The notes beneath the pieces are model-generated. The model was not told where the DNA came from and searched no databases. It saw nothing but the letters and a program-made list of their open reading frames with translations. This document shows, in pieces, positions 18,594-28,224 of a stretch of 64,000 nucleotides of DNA. The translations under genes and the position numbers were made by a program. Each line of letters opens with the position of its first letter. Within the stretch, counting starts at the first letter, position 1. The stretch is from Marinifilum fragile JCM 15579 (lineage in GTDB: Bacteria > Bacteroidota > Bacteroidia > Bacteroidales > Marinifilaceae), in assembly GCF_001310955.1 (NCBI RefSeq), contig NZ_BAZX01000009.1:1-64000 (forward strand), written 5' to 3'.

Positions 18594-19616
18594 ATGACTG
18601 AACACAATAATGTTCAAACCCTGAATCAATTTATTATTGAGCGTCAGTCTGATCATCCGGGAGCAAAAGGAGAGTTATCTCGTTTGCTTCATCACGTGGA
18701 AATTGCTGCCAAAATTGTAAACCGTGCTGTAAACAAAGCCGGTTTGGTAGATATTCTTGGTGAGCACGGCGATCAGAATGTTCAGGGGGAAGATCAGCAA
18801 AAGCTGGATGTTTTTGCCGATACACACTTTATTGATGCCTTAAGAGCAAGTGGCGAATGTGCTGCTGTTGCTTCGGAAGAGAACGAAGACATTATTATTT
18901 TCGAAAATGAGTTGTCCAAAAACGGAAAGTATGTTTTCTGCATGGATCCATTGGATGGCTCTTCGAATATTGATGTAAATGTTTCCATTGGAACCATTTT
19001 CTCGATTTTTGAACGCATTTCACCTCGCGGACAAGTTGCCAACATTGAAGACTTCTTACAAGAAGGAACCAAACAGGTTGCTGCTGGGTATATTATCTAT
19101 GGATCATCAACCATGTTGGTGTATACCACAGGTAATGGTGTAAACGGATTTACGCTTGATCCATCAATCGGAGAATTCTGTTTGTCGCATCCAAACATCA
19201 AAACACCAAAATCGGGAACCATTTATTCCATTAACGAGGGAAACTACATTAATTTCCCACAAGGAGTAAAAAAATACATTAAGTATTGCCAGGAGAAAGA
19301 TGCTCGCAGCAAACGACCATTTACTTCGCGATACATTGGTTCTTTGGTAGCTGATTTCCATCGCAACCTTTTAAAAGGTGGTATTTTTATTTACCCACAA
19401 ACCAATAAAAATCCTGATGGCAAGCTGCGATTGATGTATGAATGCAATCCTGTTGCATTTATTGCTGAACAAGCTGGCGGTATGGCTACCGATGGAAATG
19501 GCAGAATCATGGAAATTACTCCTGAATCGCTGCACCAGCGTGTACCATTTTATACTGGTTCGACCAATATGGTGAAAAAAACAGAAGAGTTTCTACACTT
19601 CTTCAACAATATTTGA
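18594..19616 (+). CDS. fbp: Fructose-1,6-bisphosphatase, class I
   Basis: This is the gluconeogenic phosphatase that converts fructose-1,6-bisphosphate to fructose-6-phosphate with Mg2+. The 340-aa protein has the class I metal-site sequences ASEENED (Glu ligands, about residue 98) and [13 protein letters not shown] (about 118-130), then [20 protein letters not shown] and the C-terminal [16 protein letters not shown]. Length and motifs are typical. It is monocistronic: a promoter lies upstream and a strong terminator follows 30 bp after the stop. Confidence 0.96.
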   Translation: MTEHNNVQTLNQFIIERQSDHPGAKGELSRLLHHVEIAAKIVNRAVNKAGLVDILGEHGDQNVQGEDQQKLDVFADTHFIDALRASGECAAVASEENEDIIIFENELSKNGKYVFCMDPLDGSSNIDVNVSIGTIFSIFERISPRGQVANIEDFLQEGTKQVAAGYIIYGSSTMLVYTTGNGVNGFTLDPSIGEFCLSHPNIKTPKSGTIYSINEGNYINFPQGVKKYIKYCQEKDARSKRPFTSRYIGSLVADFHRNLLKGGIFIYPQTNKNPDGKLRLMYECNPVAFIAEQAGGMATDGNGRIMEITPESLHQRVPFYTGSTNMVKKTEEFLHFFNNI

Positions 19617-19646
19617 TTTCAACAACTAACCAGAACTCAAAATGCA

Positions 19647-19686
19647 AAGCCACTTCTCAGTTGAGAAGTGGCTTTGGTTTTTTCTA
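19647..19686 (+). terminator. Intrinsic terminator of fbp
   Basis: AAAGCCACTTCTCA (19647-19660) and TGAGAAGTGGCTTT (19663-19676) are perfect inverted arms followed by GGTTTTTTCT. Confidence 0.9.
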
Positions 19687-19864
19687 CATTTGAGATTCTC
19701 ACTTCAGATGAGACTCTCAATATTTTTATTTATACTCTCAACTTAGAATGAGAGCATCAGAACAAGCAACGCATTATTGACATCCACCTCACTTTGTTGT
19801 AATTTAGCTACACCAATCTCATACCTTCTTAAGCATACTTTATTCAATTTAAAATCTTATAGAA

Positions 19865-20437
19865 ATGAAATCGATATGCATCCTATTGATGTTGCTTTAT
19901 TTTGCAATGCCAGCCTTATCGCAAAAAGAAAAAGTAATTATCAACGACATAGAGTTGAACCAAAGTCAAATTAAAGAGTTTGAAGAATATTACGGTGCTA
20001 AGCCTCTTCCTGGTAATTATTGGTATGATAAAACCAGTGGTTTGTATGGTGTTGTTGGCTATGCTTCATTCGGTTTTATGCTACCAAATCATGACTTGGG
20101 CCAGTTAAAGCGTAATGCCTCAAACGGACAAACCAATGTGATTGTAAATGGAAGGGAATTGCCACAAAACGAATGGCTGGTTTGGAGCTATATACTGGGC
20201 TATTACATTCAACCAGGGAATTACTGGTTCGATCATTTGGGAAATGCAGGCTATGTCGGAAATCCTATTCCTACGGTAAATTTATACTTGGCCGCACAAC
20301 AAAATGGCTACAGTGGCAAGGGAAGTGGCGGCGATAATTTTTGGTCGACTCGATTTAGTGCCGGCAATTACGATCAAGGCAATACCAGAGGTTATGTAAG
20401 TGTGCCGGGGCATGGGCCTGTTGGGTATGGATTTTAA
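19865..20437 (+). CDS. Secreted protein with two PGNYWxD repeats
   Basis: No named family was recognised for this 190-aa protein. A signal peptide (MKSICILLMLLYFAMPALS, then QKEK) directs export. The mature chain has two similar units: LPGNYWYDKTSGLYGVVG (about 48-65) and IQPGNYWFDHLGNAGYVG (about 117-134), each preceded by a helical segment. The C-terminal third is Gly/Asn-rich (GKGSGGDNFW, GHGPVGYGF) and ends in Phe. The aromatic PGxYWYD motif recurs in uncharacterised secreted proteins that I remember from other bacteria. It is flanked by the fbp terminator and a dispersed repeat, so it is probably transcribed alone. No other start is near. Confidence 0.7.
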   Translation: MKSICILLMLLYFAMPALSQKEKVIINDIELNQSQIKEFEEYYGAKPLPGNYWYDKTSGLYGVVGYASFGFMLPNHDLGQLKRNASNGQTNVIVNGRELPQNEWLVWSYILGYYIQPGNYWFDHLGNAGYVGNPIPTVNLYLAAQQNGYSGKGSGGDNFWSTRFSAGNYDQGNTRGYVSVPGHGPVGYGF

Positions 20438-20492
20438 GTTGAATCAAGGGTTGAAAAAATGGTTTAAAAAATAATGGAAAAGTTTATTTAGG

Positions 20493-20616
20493 AATTCTTC
20501 CCTTCTAGGGAAGATGACGACAGCCAGAAGGGTGTATTTTTAATTGTATTGTTCTTATTTCACCCTTTCCCCTACCGGGATTTTCCCTAGGAGGGAAAAA
20601 ACTCAACTTGAAAAAG
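20493..20616. repeat. Dispersed intergenic repeat, copy 2
   Basis: This is the second copy of the element at 16764-16883, in the same orientation, with mostly single-base differences and a few short indels. The core CCCTTCTAGGG...CCAGAAGGG and TTCCCTAGGAGGGAA form small hairpins. No ORF is present. The gap between it and the mfd promoter (20617-20741) has nothing recognised. Confidence 0.7.
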
Positions 20617-20741
20617 CGATGAAATTTATTATGGTCTAATCAATACGGTTATTTTAACCCTTGATTGGAATTTCTAGTAAAATCCAATTTCCAAATCACA
20701 AAATACAACCCCTTCTAAGATTGGGATTTGAGCATAACAGC

Positions 20742-20770
20742 TTGGTTTCTGAAACTTTTCCCTAAATTTG
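20742..20770 (+). promoter_or_regulatory. Promoter of mfd
   Basis: TTG (20742-20744) and TAAATTTG (20763-20770) are separated by 18 nt. Transcription would begin around 20777, which rules out an in-frame TTG at 20728 as the start of mfd and favours the TTG at 20797. Confidence 0.65.
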
Positions 20771-20796
20771 CCTTTCAATCAATAAAAAGGGATTCA

Positions 20797-23700
20797 TTGG
20801 AACTTCGAGAACTAAAAAACATTTTTGCTGGTCACCCAGCACGATTCAGCATTGAGAAACATTTACATGATAACAGCAATTTTCACCTACACTTGCGTGG
20901 ATTGGTAGGGTCGGCTTTGCCCGTAATGGTTTCATCATTGGAAAAGCAAGCCAAACCTCAACTGTTTATTTTGAATGATAAAGAGGAAGCTGCCTATTTT
21001 TATAATGATTTGTGCAGTTTGATTGACGAAAGTTCGGTTCTTTTCTTTCCATCATCATACAAACGTTCGGTACAATACGAAAAAACGGATAATTCCAATA
21101 TCGTTCTGCGCGCCGAAACTTTAAACCGATTAAATTCTAATCATCAACCAAGCTACATTGTTACTTTTCCCGAGGCAATTGTTGAGAAAGTAATCAGTAA
21201 GGATCAACTGACCGAAAACACACTTAAAATTAAAGTGGGTGAGAAACTCTCACCTGAATTTGTAGAGGAAGTTTTGGTGGACTATGAGTTCGAGCGTGCC
21301 GATTTTGTAGTTGAACCAGGTCAGTTTTCGATTCGTGGTAGCATCATCGATATCTTTTCTTTTTCGGATGAACATCCATACAGAATCGATTTCTTCGGTG
21401 AAGAAGTGGATTCCATCCGTGTGTTCAATGTGGAAAATCAACTTTCGATTAAAAAGTTGGATACGGTAGATATCATTCCAAATATTCAGGAAAATCTTCT
21501 AAAGAATTCAAGAATATCATTCCTGAACTTTGCTCCAGAGAATTCGGTTTTTTGGTGTAAAAATGTACAGTTCATCAGCGACAGAATTCAGGCAATCTAT
21601 GAAAATACCATTGAGAAAGTTCCTACTTTGGAATTGGGAGAAGATACGGTTGCAACCAAAGATTACCTGATAAAAGGTTTGGATTTCATCGATCATCTGA
21701 ATGAATATTCCTGTATTGAATTTGGGCAAAAATTCTTTTTCCCAACTGAAAACGAAATTCAGTTCAACCAGGTACCACAACCTGCTTTCAATAAAAATTT
21801 CGATTTGCTGGGCGAACACTTGCTGAATAACAATGCAAGGGCCGAAAGCAATTATATTCTATCAGATAATGCCAAACAGATTGAACGCATTCAAAATATT
21901 TTCGACGATAAAGGCATTGAAGTCGAGTTTCAATCTGTAGATCAAACCTTGCACGAAGGTTTTTCCGATCGGGATTTAAGAATTTCGGTATTTACCGATC
22001 ATCAGATTTTCGACCGTTACCACAAGTTCCGGTTAAAAACAGCAACGGTACACAAAGCAAAGGAGTCGGTTACCTTAAAAGAAATCAACCGACTTCATCC
22101 GGGCGATTATATCGTTCATGCGGATCATGGAATCGGTCGTTTTGGAGGTTTGCAGAAGATTGATGTAAATGGAAAAGATCAGGAAGCAATCCGTTTGGTG
22201 TACAAAGACAATGACATTTTGTTTGTGAGTTTACACTCGCTACACAAAATTTCTAAATACAAAGGCAAAGATGGGACAGCTCCTAAAATTTACAAGTTGG
22301 GAACCGGAGCATGGCAAAAACTAAAAGAGAAAACCAAGAGCAAGGTTAAAGATATTGCCAAAGAATTGATCGCCCTTTATGCAAAACGCAAAGCAGAAAG
22401 AGGATTTCAGTTCAGTCCCGATTCGTACTTGCAACAAGAGCTGGAAGCTTCTTTTATTTATGAAGACACGCCAGACCAGGTAAAAGCTACCAAAGCTACC
22501 AAAGAAGGAATGGAATCGCCATTCCCAATGGACCGATTGGTTTGTGGTGATGTTGGTTTCGGGAAAACCGAAATTGCCATTCGTGCTGCTTTTAAAGCTG
22601 TAGCCGACAACAAACAGGTTGCGGTTTTGGTTCCAACAACCATTCTGGCCTTCCAACATTTTAAAACTTTCAGCGATCGTTTAAAGAATTTCCCTTGCCG
22701 TGTTGATTACATCAGCCGCATGCGAAAGGCAAAAGATCAAAAAGAGATTTTGAAAGATCTTAAAGCTGGTCAAATCGACATTTTAATCGGAACTCACCGA
22801 ATAATTGGAAAAGATATCGACTTTAAAGATTTGGGATTGCTGGTTGTTGATGAAGAGCAAAAATTTGGAGTGTCGGTAAAAGAAAAGTTGAAGCAGATGA
22901 AAGTAAATGTGGATACTTTAACACTAACTGCAACACCAATTCCAAGAACACTGCAATTCTCATTAATGGGGGCTCGCGATCTGTCAATTATCAATACGCC
23001 GCCACCAAACCGATATCCGATTGTAACCGAAGTACACAATTTTAACGAAGACATTATCCGCGAAGCCATTACATATGAAGTGGAGCGCAACGGACAGGTT
23101 TTCTTTATCCATAATCGTGTTCAAAATATTAAAGAGGTTCAGGATATGATTCACAGAACGGTTCCTGGAGTTTCAACGGTTGTTGCCCATGGTCAAATGG
23201 ATGGACCAAAATTGGAAAAAATCATGCTTGAGTTTATTCGAGGGGATTACGATGTATTAATTGCAACAACCATTATCGAATCGGGCTTGGACATTCCGAA
23301 TGCAAATACCATTATTATTAACAATGGTCAGAATTTTGGATTGAGTGAATTGCATCAGTTGCGAGGCCGTGTGGGACGTTCAAACAAAAAGGCATTCTGC
23401 TATCTATTGACTCCTCCTATGGAATCAATGACCCAGGAAGCCAGACAAAGACTGCAAGCCATCGAGAACTTCTCAGAACTGGGAAGCGGATTCAACATTG
23501 CCATGCAAGATTTGGATATTCGTGGAGCTGGAAATCTTTTGGGAGGTGAACAATCTGGTTTTATTACTGATATTGGATACGAAACCTATCAGCGAATTCT
23601 GAATGAAGCAATGCTTGAATTGAAAGAAAACGAATTCAAGGATGTTTTTGCCGATGAAAAGAAAGAGGAAGAAAAAGAAGTAATCCGTTTTATTAACGAT

Positions 23701-24147
23701 TGTCAGATTGATACCGATCTTGAAATTCTATTCCCGGAAGAATATGTAGAAAGTATTTCCGAAAGAGTTCGCCTGTATCGTGAATTGGATAATATCGAAA
23801 CCGAAGAAGAAATCGAAAAATTCGAAGACCAACTAAAAGACCGATTTGGCAATTTGCCTGAACCAAGTATTGAATTGCTAAACGTGGTTCGTTTACGATG
23901 GTTGGCTCTTGATTTGGGAATTGAAAAGCTGATCTTAAAAAGCAACAAGTTGGTTCTTTATTTTATTTCCGATCAGGATTCTCCTTTCTATCAATCGGCT
24001 CAATTCAGTAAAGTGCTTCAATTCTTACAAGCCCAAACAATTCCTTGTAAAATGAAAGAAGCAAAAAACAGACTGAGCTTAAGCTTCGAAAAAATTTCGA
24101 ATATTGTTGCAGCCACTGACACACTGAAGAAAATAAATCAGGAATGA
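20797..24147 (+). CDS. mfd: Transcription-repair coupling factor
   Basis: Mfd removes stalled RNA polymerase at DNA lesions and recruits the UvrA/UvrB excision machinery. About 1116 aa from this start: UvrB-homology N-terminal part, RNA-polymerase-interaction/CarD-like segment LHPGDYIVHADHGIGRFGG, superfamily 2 helicase with Walker A CGDVGFGKTE and DEEQ box, translocation motif with GRVGRSNKKAFCYLL, and the C-terminal TRCF domain. The frame is open further upstream to a TTG at 20728, but a good promoter lies inside that extension. The TTG at 20797 follows AAAAAGGGATTCA and gives MELRELKNIF. A bidirectional terminator follows the stop. Confidence 0.93.
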   Translation: MELRELKNIFAGHPARFSIEKHLHDNSNFHLHLRGLVGSALPVMVSSLEKQAKPQLFILNDKEEAAYFYNDLCSLIDESSVLFFPSSYKRSVQYEKTDNSNIVLRAETLNRLNSNHQPSYIVTFPEAIVEKVISKDQLTENTLKIKVGEKLSPEFVEEVLVDYEFERADFVVEPGQFSIRGSIIDIFSFSDEHPYRIDFFGEEVDSIRVFNVENQLSIKKLDTVDIIPNIQENLLKNSRISFLNFAPENSVFWCKNVQFISDRIQAIYENTIEKVPTLELGEDTVATKDYLIKGLDFIDHLNEYSCIEFGQKFFFPTENEIQFNQVPQPAFNKNFDLLGEHLLNNNARAESNYILSDNAKQIERIQNIFDDKGIEVEFQSVDQTLHEGFSDRDLRISVFTDHQIFDRYHKFRLKTATVHKAKESVTLKEINRLHPGDYIVHADHGIGRFGGLQKIDVNGKDQEAIRLVYKDNDILFVSLHSLHKISKYKGKDGTAPKIYKLGTGAWQKLKEKTKSKVKDIAKELIALYAKRKAERGFQFSPDSYLQQELEASFIYEDTPDQVKATKATKEGMESPFPMDRLVCGDVGFGKTEIAIRAAFKAVADNKQVAVLVPTTILAFQHFKTFSDRLKNFPCRVDYISRMRKAKDQKEILKDLKAGQIDILIGTHRIIGKDIDFKDLGLLVVDEEQKFGVSVKEKLKQMKVNVDTLTLTATPIPRTLQFSLMGARDLSIINTPPPNRYPIVTEVHNFNEDIIREAITYEVERNGQVFFIHNRVQNIKEVQDMIHRTVPGVSTVVAHGQMDGPKLEKIMLEFIRGDYDVLIATTIIESGLDIPNANTIIINNGQNFGLSELHQLRGRVGRSNKKAFCYLLTPPMESMTQEARQRLQAIENFSELGSGFNIAMQDLDIRGAGNLLGGEQSGFITDIGYETYQRILNEAMLELKENEFKDVFADEKKEEEKEVIRFINDCQIDTDLEILFPEEYVESISERVRLYRELDNIETEEEIEKFEDQLKDRFGNLPEPSIELLNVVRLRWLALDLGIEKLILKSNKLVLYFISDQDSPFYQSAQFSKVLQFLQAQTIPCKMKEAKNRLSLSFEKISNIVAATDTLKKINQE

Positions 24148-24156
24148 TGATAAAAT

Positions 24157-24194
24157 AAAAGATCGCTAAGCTTAATCCTCAGCGATCTTTTTAA
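24157..24194. terminator. Bidirectional intrinsic terminator
   Basis: AAAAGATCGCT (24157-24167) and AGCGATCTTTTT (24181-24192) form a stem with A and T runs at the ends, between the convergent mfd and response-regulator genes. Confidence 0.9.
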
Positions 24195-24213
24195 TATTTT
24201 ATTGGTGTGAAAT

Positions 24214-25680
24214 TTAATCTTCTTGTATTTCTCTCAGCAACACCAAAGCCTTATCATTTCCCAAATTGGTAATTCGTGCTTCATACCAATACTTACCTTT
24301 TACAGATTCCATTTCATATTTAAACTTCTCCATAAAACCCACATTTAAAACTTTCTCTATTTTCTCTTTGGCCAATTGCAAAACTTCACCTGAAAATACC
24401 TTATCCAGGTAAGCTCCTATAATTTCATCTTTAGGAAGATCTAAAACAGAATGATCATCCATTTTATAATCTTCAAAAATCCCCTCACGATTCACAACAA
24501 AAATTAAATCAGGAATTGCATTAATTAAATCTTTATTTCGGCGCTCACTTTCCTCAAGCATCAGCTGACTTTTCATACGAACCGTTACATCTCTTACATA
24601 GCAAACTATTCCTTTATCGATTCCCTTTTCGCTTTTTAACATCGACGAATATAGCTTCAGATAGGTTTCTTTCCCATCGATATCAAATAGAAGTTCTACT
24701 TCGTAATTGCTATCTTTTTCGGTTGGAATCAATAAATCCTCAGCAAATGATTTTTCCCTTCCAGACAAGGATAATTCGCTATAAGGTTTGCCAATCATCT
24801 CTGATTCACTTTTGCCAAAAATTCTTTCGCATCCTTTGTTCCATGATTTTACGATTCCATTCAAATCGAAGGTAACCACACCGTCATGGAAATGATTAAT
24901 AATATCCGCTTTTTCAGCCAGCATCTCCCGGTAGGCATATTCTTGAGTTACATCACGTATAATAAACTGAAGATTATTCTTTCCATTAAACTCAATATGA
25001 GCCGCAGTTAATCCTACGTCAAACGGATCACCATGAATGGTTTTAAATTTAAGGTGAGTATATTCAATTCCTTGTCCCATTTGAACCGCTCGATCAAACT
25101 TTTCTTTAAATTCCTCCTGATATTCTTCACTGACATAAGACAGAAGTTGAAGCCCCATTAAATCTTCAATATACGCGGTTCTAAATAATTTTAATCCCAA
25201 ACAATTTAGATATTCAATTCCGCCTGCTTCGTTAATCACCAAAATAGCCTCGGGTGAATCAGTAATAAAATTACGGAATCGCGTTTCTCTCATTTTTTGA
25301 TCCAAATCAAACTGATGCTTATAAAACGCCAACTCAATTGATATTCCCAACTCTTTTTTATCAATTGGTTTAACCAGGTATCCGTATGAATGGGTATTAA
25401 TTACTCTTTGTATGGTCGATTCTTCAGTATCGCTGGAAAGAAAAATAACAGGAATATCAAATTTAGATTTTATCAATTCGGTTGTTTGAATACCGTCCAG
25501 ATCTCCTCCCAAATGAACGTCCATTAGAACAATATCCGGATTTAATTTTTCGCACAAACGAATGGCTTCCTTACCATCCTCAACAATTCCTAACAAATCG
25601 TAACCTAATTCCTTCAAGAACATTCTGAAAATGGTCGAAATTAGGTTGTCATCCTCAACGATTAAAATCTTTTTTTTCAT
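24214..25680 (-). CDS. Response regulator with REC and three PAS-type domains, no kinase or DNA-binding output
   Basis: The 488-aa protein begins with a receiver domain: EDD acidic pocket (residues 9-11), phospho-acceptor Asp54 in DIVLMDVHLGG, and Lys in GYLVKPID. PAS/PAC modules follow at about 130-245, 250-365 and 375-488, with phrases such as ILVINEAGGIEYLN, VVTFDLNGIVKSWNKGCERIFG and LIFVVNREGIFEDY. The chain stops after the last PAC with no histidine kinase, GGDEF, EAL or helix-turn-helix. It may pass a signal by protein contact to a separate kinase. ATG at 25680 (MKKKILIVEDD) is chosen; an upstream start would add residues foreign to the REC fold. No partner kinase is adjacent. Confidence 0.85.
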   Translation of the reverse strand: MKKKILIVEDDNLISTIFRMFLKELGYDLLGIVEDGKEAIRLCEKLNPDIVLMDVHLGGDLDGIQTTELIKSKFDIPVIFLSSDTEESTIQRVINTHSYGYLVKPIDKKELGISIELAFYKHQFDLDQKMRETRFRNFITDSPEAILVINEAGGIEYLNCLGLKLFRTAYIEDLMGLQLLSYVSEEYQEEFKEKFDRAVQMGQGIEYTHLKFKTIHGDPFDVGLTAAHIEFNGKNNLQFIIRDVTQEYAYREMLAEKADIINHFHDGVVTFDLNGIVKSWNKGCERIFGKSESEMIGKPYSELSLSGREKSFAEDLLIPTEKDSNYEVELLFDIDGKETYLKLYSSMLKSEKGIDKGIVCYVRDVTVRMKSQLMLEESERRNKDLINAIPDLIFVVNREGIFEDYKMDDHSVLDLPKDEIIGAYLDKVFSGEVLQLAKEKIEKVLNVGFMEKFKYEMESVKGKYWYEARITNLGNDKALVLLREIQED

Positions 25681-25885
25681 TAAGTAATAATTGAAAATTT
25701 GACCGACACCAATACCTTTTAACACCTAGAGCACGGGTTATTCTCCTTCAAAACAAACAAAGAGGATTAATCTTCATTAATTCCTTTAGAAAAACCTGTT
25801 GGGCGTTTAATTTATATGCCTAAAGTTTACTAATTTTAAGCGATTTTACAAGCTATTTATAATAATACACATCAATTATTTTCCA

Positions 25886-26629
25886 TTGAATCTTATAATT
25901 GACATAGGCAACACAAAAATTAAAGCTAGTATCTTTCTAAAAGAAGAATTAAATACTACCAAAGCTTCGGAAAAAGTGGATGTCGAATTTGCAAAGGAAC
26001 TACTATATGAATTCCCTACAATAGAAAAAGTAATCATTTCTTCGGTTCGTGAATATCCCGATAAGTTGATAAATTTTCTTAAAACGAGAATTCAACATGT
26101 TTTCTTTTTTGACTCTAAGCTTCCTATACCTGTTGAAAATTTATATGAATCTAAAAACACTTTAGGTTACGATAGACTGGCAGCGTGTATTGGTGCATAT
26201 GCTATGTATCCCAATCAGAACATTTTGGTAATTGATGCGGGAACTGCCATCACCTTCGACTTTTTGAATAAAAAAGGACAATACATTGGAGGATGTATTT
26301 CTCTTGGTTTAAGTATGCGATACAAAGCTTTAAATCATTTCACAAAAAAGCTACCACTGCTTTCTGTAAATGAAGATTATCCATTAATTGGGAAAAATAC
26401 CAATGAAGCAATAACCGGTGGGGTACAAAATGGAATTGTGTTTGAAATAGATTCATACATCAATCAACTAAAAGAGAAACATGCCGATCTAAAAGTAATA
26501 CTAACAGGTGGTGACGCTCCTTTTTTATACAAAAGCATTAGTAGCACATCAATTCTCGAGTCGAATGTACTGGCAATTGGACTGAACCGCATCCTGGAAT
26601 TTAATATTTTGGAAGGCTCTAATAATTAA
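25886..26629 (+). CDS. coaX: Type III pantothenate kinase
   Basis: CoaX phosphorylates pantothenate in the first committed step of coenzyme A synthesis. The 247-aa ASKHA-fold enzyme has the phosphate-1 motif IDIGNTKIKAS (about 5-15), the GYDRLAA loop (about 99), VIDAGTAITFDF (about 120) and a C-terminal ILTGGDAPFL adenosine motif. The start is TTG (MNLIIDIGNT); no ATG precedes it in frame. Type III enzymes are insensitive to CoA feedback. It opens the cluster coaX-TPR-lptC-CorC-PPIase common in Bacteroidota, although 254 bp and separate promoters divide it from the next gene. Confidence 0.93.
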   Translation: MNLIIDIGNTKIKASIFLKEELNTTKASEKVDVEFAKELLYEFPTIEKVIISSVREYPDKLINFLKTRIQHVFFFDSKLPIPVENLYESKNTLGYDRLAACIGAYAMYPNQNILVIDAGTAITFDFLNKKGQYIGGCISLGLSMRYKALNHFTKKLPLLSVNEDYPLIGKNTNEAITGGVQNGIVFEIDSYINQLKEKHADLKVILTGGDAPFLYKSISSTSILESNVLAIGLNRILEFNILEGSNN

Positions 26630-26636
26630 CAAAGTT

Positions 26637-26667
26637 TTTGTTGATTTCCAATTTATTTATAGTTTTG
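26637..26667 (+). promoter_or_regulatory. Distal promoter of the TPR-lptC operon
   Basis: TTTG (26637-26640) and TAGTTTTG (26660-26667) are 19 nt apart, a full consensus match just after the coaX stop codon. Confidence 0.6.
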
Positions 26668-26724
26668 CAAGAAGCTTATTTTTGAGCTTTAAAATGGTTA
26701 TTTAGAACGAATTCAAAACTTATA

Positions 26725-26775
26725 CTAAAACTTTGGTATGAGTTTTGCAGTTTTAGTTCCAACAAAACTAAAACT
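26725..26775 (+). other. Three-segment alternative hairpin
   Basis: CTAAAACT (26725-26732), AGTTTTAG (26749-26756) and CTAAAACT (26768-26775) allow the middle segment to pair with either flank. It would lie in the 5' leader of transcripts from the distal promoter. Confidence 0.4.
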
Positions 26776-26840
26776 TTCGTTATATTTATTCTGACTTAAT
26801 AGATATGACGTTTTTTAAGGAGATCCTAAGACCATTTTTA

Positions 26841-26848
26841 TAGTTTTG
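26841..26848 (+). promoter_or_regulatory. Proximal -7 element
   Basis: A second TAGTTTTG, in the identical context TTTATAGTTTTGCAA as the distal promoter, 35 bp before the TPR gene ATG. No clear TTG lies at -33. Confidence 0.4.
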
Positions 26849-26883
26849 CAACAAATAAACTTGATTATAAAAAATTTAGTAAC

Positions 26884-28224
26884 ATGAAAACAAGATTTAC
26901 AATAGCAACTGTGGTTCTTTTGCTTTCAAGTATGTTTACCCTTAAGGCACAGACTTTGGAATCAAAATATGGATTGGATAGTGCCCAGACTGTTTTAAAC
27001 GCCTCTCTGTATGTTGAGATGGTGAAGCAAAAAAATTACGAAGAAGCTCTTAAAGGTTGGAGATACGTTTACAATAATGCTCCAGCTTTCCAAAAGACAA
27101 CTTATATCAAAGGTGTTACAATTATGCGTGGTATGCTACGTAAAACCAAAAACCCAAAGTATCTCGACACTTTGATGATGGTTTACGATCAGCGTATCAA
27201 ATATTTTGGAAAAGATCGTAAATATCCTGAAGGATGGATTCTAGGTCGTAAAGGTGGTGATATGTTTACCTACAACAAGAAGAGTAATATCGCCGCAATG
27301 AAAGAAGCTTACAGCATTTTGAAGAAATCTATCGAAATGCAGCAACTAGAATCAGAAGCTACAGTAATTAATAATACAATGGAAGCATCTGGTGTACTTG
27401 TTAAAGCTGGTGAAATTGAACCAGAAGAAGTAATCGATAACTATCTTCTTTTCATGGACATGGCTAAAAAACAAATTGATGCTGAAACCAGCGAAAAGAC
27501 AAAAGAAAACCTTGAAAATGCTCGTAAAAATGTAGAGCAAATTTTCTTTAATGCTGGTGTTGCTGACTGCGAAACATTAAGCAATATCTTTACAGCTAAA
27601 TTTGAGGCTCACAAAGATGATATGGTTTTGATCAACAAAATCCTTCGTATGTTGAATCGTCAGGAATGTGAAGATGGTGCTTTATACGCAATGGTTGCTG
27701 AAAGAAAATATGAATTAGAACCAAATGCTGATGCTGCTCACAACTTGGCTAAAATGTTTATCAAGAAAAAAGAGTTTGGTAAGAGTAAAGATTACTTAGA
27801 ACAAGCTATAGAATTGGAAGAAGATGCTGAAATCAAAGCTGATTTACATTATAAACTAGCTTCTATTCAATTTCTTCAAGGTCAATTAAGCGCTTCTAAA
27901 TCAAATGCTTTAAAAGCTGCTGATTTGAAACAAAATTGGGGATTGCCATATATTTTAATTGGTAAAACATATGCTTCATACAGTCAAAAGTATGGTTCGT
28001 CTGATCTTGATCATAAAAAAGTATTTTGGGTTGCTGTGGATAAATTTAAAAAAGCAAAAGCTATTGATCCAGAATGCGCTGCAGATGCTCAAAAACTTAT
28101 CTCTGATTACTCAAGACATTTTCCTGGAAAAGAGGAAGCTTTCTTTGAAGGAATTAAGAACGGTGACGTTGTAAAAATTGGAGATTGGATTAACGAAACT
28201 ACAAAGGCTAGACTTAATGAATAG
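26884..28224 (+). CDS. Secreted/periplasmic TPR protein
   Basis: The 446-aa product has a signal peptide (MKTRFTIATVVLLLSSM, cleavage after LKAQ) and a predominantly helical mature chain with tetratricopeptide-like pairs. These are clearest at about 285-365 (AHNLAKMFIKKKEFGKSKDY, LHYKLASIQFLQGQLSASK) and again around WGLPYILIGKTY. TPR proteins scaffold complexes; here the partner is unknown, although the neighbours lptC and a PpiD-like foldase suggest envelope biogenesis. The gene overlaps lptC by 8 bp, so the two are translationally coupled. Confidence 0.8.
   Translation: MKTRFTIATVVLLLSSMFTLKAQTLESKYGLDSAQTVLNASLYVEMVKQKNYEEALKGWRYVYNNAPAFQKTTYIKGVTIMRGMLRKTKNPKYLDTLMMVYDQRIKYFGKDRKYPEGWILGRKGGDMFTYNKKSNIAAMKEAYSILKKSIEMQQLESEATVINNTMEASGVLVKAGEIEPEEVIDNYLLFMDMAKKQIDAETSEKTKENLENARKNVEQIFFNAGVADCETLSNIFTAKFEAHKDDMVLINKILRMLNRQECEDGALYAMVAERKYELEPNADAAHNLAKMFIKKKEFGKSKDYLEQAIELEEDAEIKADLHYKLASIQFLQGQLSASKSNALKAADLKQNWGLPYILIGKTYASYSQKYGSSDLDHKKVFWVAVDKFKKAKAIDPECAADAQKLISDYSRHFPGKEEAFFEGIKNGDVVKIGDWINETTKARLNE

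Noticed and set aside
19777..19974. 65-codon plus-strand ORF upstream of the secreted protein
   Set aside because: It overlaps the signal peptide of the better-supported gene at 19865 in another frame and shows no protein-like features.
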